DNA of 64,000 nt from Rhodobacterales bacterium 32-67-9 (GTDB lineage: Bacteria; Pseudomonadota; Alphaproteobacteria; Rhodobacterales; Rhodobacteraceae), in assembly GCA_002280515.1 (NCBI GenBank), contig NCEA01000001.1, positions 41,762 through 105,761 on the forward strand, given 5' to 3'. This document shows, piece after piece, positions 61,248-64,000 of the stretch. Below the pieces are notes generated by a model. The model made no database searches. It was not told where the DNA came from and saw only the letters and a list, made by a program, of their open reading frames with translations. A program made the position numbers and the translations under genes. The first letter of the stretch is position 1; every line of letters starts with the position of its first letter.

Positions 61248-62341
61248 CGCTTTCGCTCTATATCGCGCGGCGCTTCCTTGCCACGCTGGCAATGGTCTTC
61301 GGCGGTTTCTTCGTGCTGCTCTACCTCATCGACATGATCGAGCAGATCCGCCGTTTCGCCAGCGCCGACCTCGGCCTTGGTGCCGCCGCCGAACTGGCCG
61401 CGCTGAACACGCCGCAGGCGGTCTACCGGATCCTGCCGATGATCGTGATCCTCGCCTCGATCGCGCTCTTCCTTGCCCTTGCCCGGTCGTCCGAACTCGT
61501 GGTGATCCGCGCCGCCGGCCGCTCCGCTCTCAGGATGCTCGTCGCACCGCTCGTCGCCACGCTGCTCGTCGGCGCAGTCGCCGTCGCCGTCCTCAACCCC
61601 ATCGTCGCAGGCACGTCCAAGCGTTACGAGGTGCGCGCCAACCAGCACAAGCTCGGCGATGGCAATGTGCTGTCCGTCACCCGCGAGGGGCTCTGGCTGC
61701 GCCAGGGCGGGCCCGAGGGCCAGACCGTGATCCGCGCGGCGCGGTCGAATTTCGACGGGACCGTGCTTTACGACACGACGTTCGTCGCCTTCGCCGAGGC
61801 GAGCGGCCCCATCGCCCGCGTCGAAGCAGCCGAGGCGACGCTGACCGACGGGGCCTGGCTTTTGACCGACGCGAAGGAATGGAGCTTCGTGCCGGGTGGC
61901 AACCCCGAACGCGAGGCGGTGCGGCACGACACGATGCGGCTGCCGTCCGAACTGACCGCCGACCAGATCCGAGACAGTTTCGGCACGCCCTCGACCGTGC
62001 CGATCTGGGACCTGCCGGCCTTCATCTCGGGGTTGGAGCGGGCCGGCTTTTCGGCGCGCAAGCACAATGTCTGGTTCCAGATGGAACTTGCGCTGCCGCT
62101 GCTTCTTGCCGCGATGGTGCTGGTCGGCGCGGGGTTCACCATGCGCCACGCCCGTTCGGGCAGGACCGGGATCATGGTGCTTCTCGCCGTGGTCTCGGGC
62201 TTCGCGATCTTCCTTCTGCGCAACTTCGCCCAAGTGCTCGGCGAAAACGGCCAGATCCCCGTCCTCCTCGCAGCCTGGAGCCCGCCGGTCGCGGCGCTTC
62301 TTTTGTCGCTGACCTTGCTTTTGCACCTTGAGGAGGGCTGA
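61244..62341 (+). CDS. lptG: LPS export permease LptG
   Basis: Partner permease of LptF, 365 residues. It starts MTLSLYIARRFLATLAMVFG, overlapping the lptF stop (ATGA). The LptB coupling region is ARSSELVVIRAAGRSALRML near residue 85. The periplasmic jellyroll occupies about 125-265, and three C-terminal helices follow. The stop is immediately followed by the lptD ATG, completing an lptF-lptG-lptD operon. Confidence 0.94.
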   Translation: MTLSLYIARRFLATLAMVFGGFFVLLYLIDMIEQIRRFASADLGLGAAAELAALNTPQAVYRILPMIVILASIALFLALARSSELVVIRAAGRSALRMLVAPLVATLLVGAVAVAVLNPIVAGTSKRYEVRANQHKLGDGNVLSVTREGLWLRQGGPEGQTVIRAARSNFDGTVLYDTTFVAFAEASGPIARVEAAEATLTDGAWLLTDAKEWSFVPGGNPEREAVRHDTMRLPSELTADQIRDSFGTPSTVPIWDLPAFISGLERAGFSARKHNVWFQMELALPLLLAAMVLVGAGFTMRHARSGRTGIMVLLAVVSGFAIFLLRNFAQVLGENGQIPVLLAAWSPPVAALLLSLTLLLHLEEG

Positions 62342-64000
62342 ATGCGCCGGCTGATCGCTACCCTCGCCCTCTGGCTTCTCGCCCTGCCGGCGCTGGCGCA
62401 GGACGCCGCGACGCTGGTCGCCGACTCGTCGACGGCACCGGGACCGTGGTGCTGGCCGATTCCGCCGAACTGTCGCGCGACCTGACGAACGGCATCCTCA
62501 GCGGCGCCCGCATGGTACTCGACGACCAGTTGCAGATCGCGGCAACCGAATTGGCGCGGATCGACGGGCGCTTCACCCGGCTCAGCCGTGTCGTCGCCTC
62601 GTCCTGCCAGGTCTGCCCGTCGAACCCGACACCCTTGTGGGAAATCCGCGCCCGCCGGGTGGTCCATGACCAACGCGAGCGACAGCTTTATTTCGACCAT
62701 GCGCAGTTCCGCGTCGCCGGTCTGCCGATCTTCTACGTGCCGCGCCTCAGGATGCCGGACCCGACGCTGAAACGCGCGACCGGCTTTCTCATGCCGCGCT
62801 TCCGGACCACCACTGCGCTGGGGCCGGGCCTCAAACTGCCATATTTCTTCGCCATCGGCGACAGCCGCGACCTGACGCTGACGCCCTATATCTCGGCCAG
62901 CAAGACGCGCACGCTCGAATTCCGCTACCGGGAGGCGTTCCGCACCGGTTCGGTCGAGGTCAATGGGGCGCTGACCCGCGACGACCTCTTGCCGGACGAG
63001 ACCCGAGGCTATCTCTTCGCGACCGGCGAATTCGACCTGCCCCGCGACTTCAAGCTCGATTTCGCCATCGAGGCCGTGAGCGACGACGCCTATCTCCTCG
63101 ACTACGGCATCGACGACATCGACCGGCTGGCAAGCGGCGTCTCGGTCACCCGGACGCGGCGCAACGAACATATCGACGCGCGGATCTTCCGCTACTGGTC
63201 AATCCGCGCGGGCGACGACAACTCGGTCCTGCCGGTGCTGGTCGGCGACCTCACCATCCAGCGCCGGTTCACGCCGCGCTATCTCGGCGGCGAAGGACAG
63301 TTCAGCTTCGACCTGCACAGCCAGCGCCGGTCCTCCTCGGTCGCGATCGACGCCAATGGCGACGGCGTGACCGACGGTCGCGACCTCAGCCGCGCGACCG
63401 CCACGCTCGACTGGCGACGCAACTGGGTGCTGGGCAACGGCATGGTCGTTTCGGGCGCCACCGAGGTGACGGCCGATTTCTACGCGATCAGCGAGGACGC
63501 GGCCTTTCCCGGCACCGTCACCCGGCTGACCCCCTCCGCCGCGATCGAGCTTCGCTGGCCCTGGGTCAGACCGGCCTCACGGGGCGGCGCCACCCATGTG
63601 CTGGAGCCCGTCGTGCAGCTGGTCTGGAGCCCCGACAGCACCGACACGGTCCCGAACGAGGACAGCCAGATCGTGAATTTTGACGAAGGCAACCTCTTCG
63701 GGTTCAACCGCTTTCCCGGCGCCGACCGGCACGAGCTTGGCCAGCGCCTGAACGTCGGCCTGTCGTGGACCCGCTACGACCCGAAGGGATGGTCGCTCGG
63801 GGTGACGGCGGGGCGGGTCTTCCGGGAAAGCGACCTCGGCCAGTTCTCCGCCGCCTCCGGGCTTGACGGCACCGCGTCTGACTGGCTTGTCGCGACGCAG
63901 TTCCAGACCGCCGAAGGGCTCGACATCACCAACCGCGCGGTGTTCGACGATTCCTTCAGCGTCAGCCGCGAGGAATTGCGCATCGCCTTCGACGCCGACC
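62342..64000 (+). pseudogene. lptD: LPS assembly outer-membrane protein LptD, broken near the N-terminus (3' end outside the window)
   Basis: ATG at 62342 directly after the lptG stop gives a normal signal peptide, MRRLIATLALWLLALPALAQ, then DAATLVADS. The frame then runs into nonsense and a TGA at 62483-62485 (47 residues). The true continuation, VDGTGTVVLADSAELSRDL, starts at about 62428 in another frame and stays open to base 64000. It includes the conserved SRVVASSCQVC, TPLWEIRARRVVHDQRERQL and GFLMPRFRTT. Compared with family members, roughly 45 residues of the OstA/LptA-like jellyroll are missing and the join is out of frame. LptD inserts LPS in the outer membrane. Either a real inactivating deletion or an assembly/sequencing error is possible. 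Confidence 0.8.

Overview
The window is a GC-rich, gene-dense bacterial chromosome segment. Protein families and gene order point to an alphaproteobacterium of the Rhodobacterales (Rhodobacteraceae/Paracoccaceae). The pointers are an AglEFGA alpha-glucoside locus beside zwf-pgl-pgi, a TauR/Tpa/Xsc taurine locus next to SoeABC, a GlpVSTPQU glycerol transporter, and the housekeeping run ndk, ABC-F, holC, pepA, lptF, lptG, lptD. The taxonomic call is inference from gene content; no rRNA gene is present. I saw no tRNA, CRISPR array, insertion sequence or prophage gene.

Layout. (1) 1-10711: alpha-glucoside uptake and hydrolysis (aglE, aglF, aglG, and aglA, which runs off the left edge), glk, then zwf-pgl-pgi, which turn imported glucose into 6-phosphogluconate. 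Palindromic operators lie upstream of aglE/glk and of zwf. An AcuI/YhdH-type reductase follows. (2) 10890-19026: a dipeptide-type ABC transporter, the remnant of a mandelate-racemase/muconate-lactonizing-family gene, a HisD/HpsN-type dehydrogenase and a divergent LysR regulator. (3) 19183-30439: a sulfonate module on the minus strand, tpa, tauR, xsc, tauZ-like exporter, ackA, soeA, soeB, soeC. Taurine nitrogen is removed by Tpa. Xsc cleaves sulfoacetaldehyde to sulfite and acetyl phosphate. AckA makes ATP from acetyl phosphate, and the sulfite is exported (TauE-type permease) or oxidised (SoeABC). CTGG-type direct repeats precede tpa, tauR and xsc. (4) 30633-32157: a BlaI-type repressor with an M56 membrane peptidase. 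(5) 32239-38320: a glycerol-type ABC transporter. (6) 38725-39684: a LapG-type cysteine protease and a small secreted protein. (7) 39871-52485: polysaccharide genes (three glycosyltransferases, sugar oxidoreductases, epimerase, GDP-mannose synthesis, an arylsulfotransferase-like protein, phosphohexomutase). (8) 52777-64000: housekeeping genes and LPS transport.

Most notable: lptD at the right edge lacks most of its N-terminal OstA-like region and is out of frame with its signal peptide; a gene remnant sits in front of the peptide-type transporter; the taurine locus has a consistent set of regulator boxes and uses acetate kinase rather than phosphotransacetylase; the two GlpS/GlpT ATPases show complementary loss of conserved motifs; and a long inverted repeat lies between convergent polysaccharide genes. 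I did not find a gene set that I can defend as an undescribed system. The closest candidates are the arylsulfotransferase-like/manC pair and the HpsN-type dehydrogenase with its transporter.
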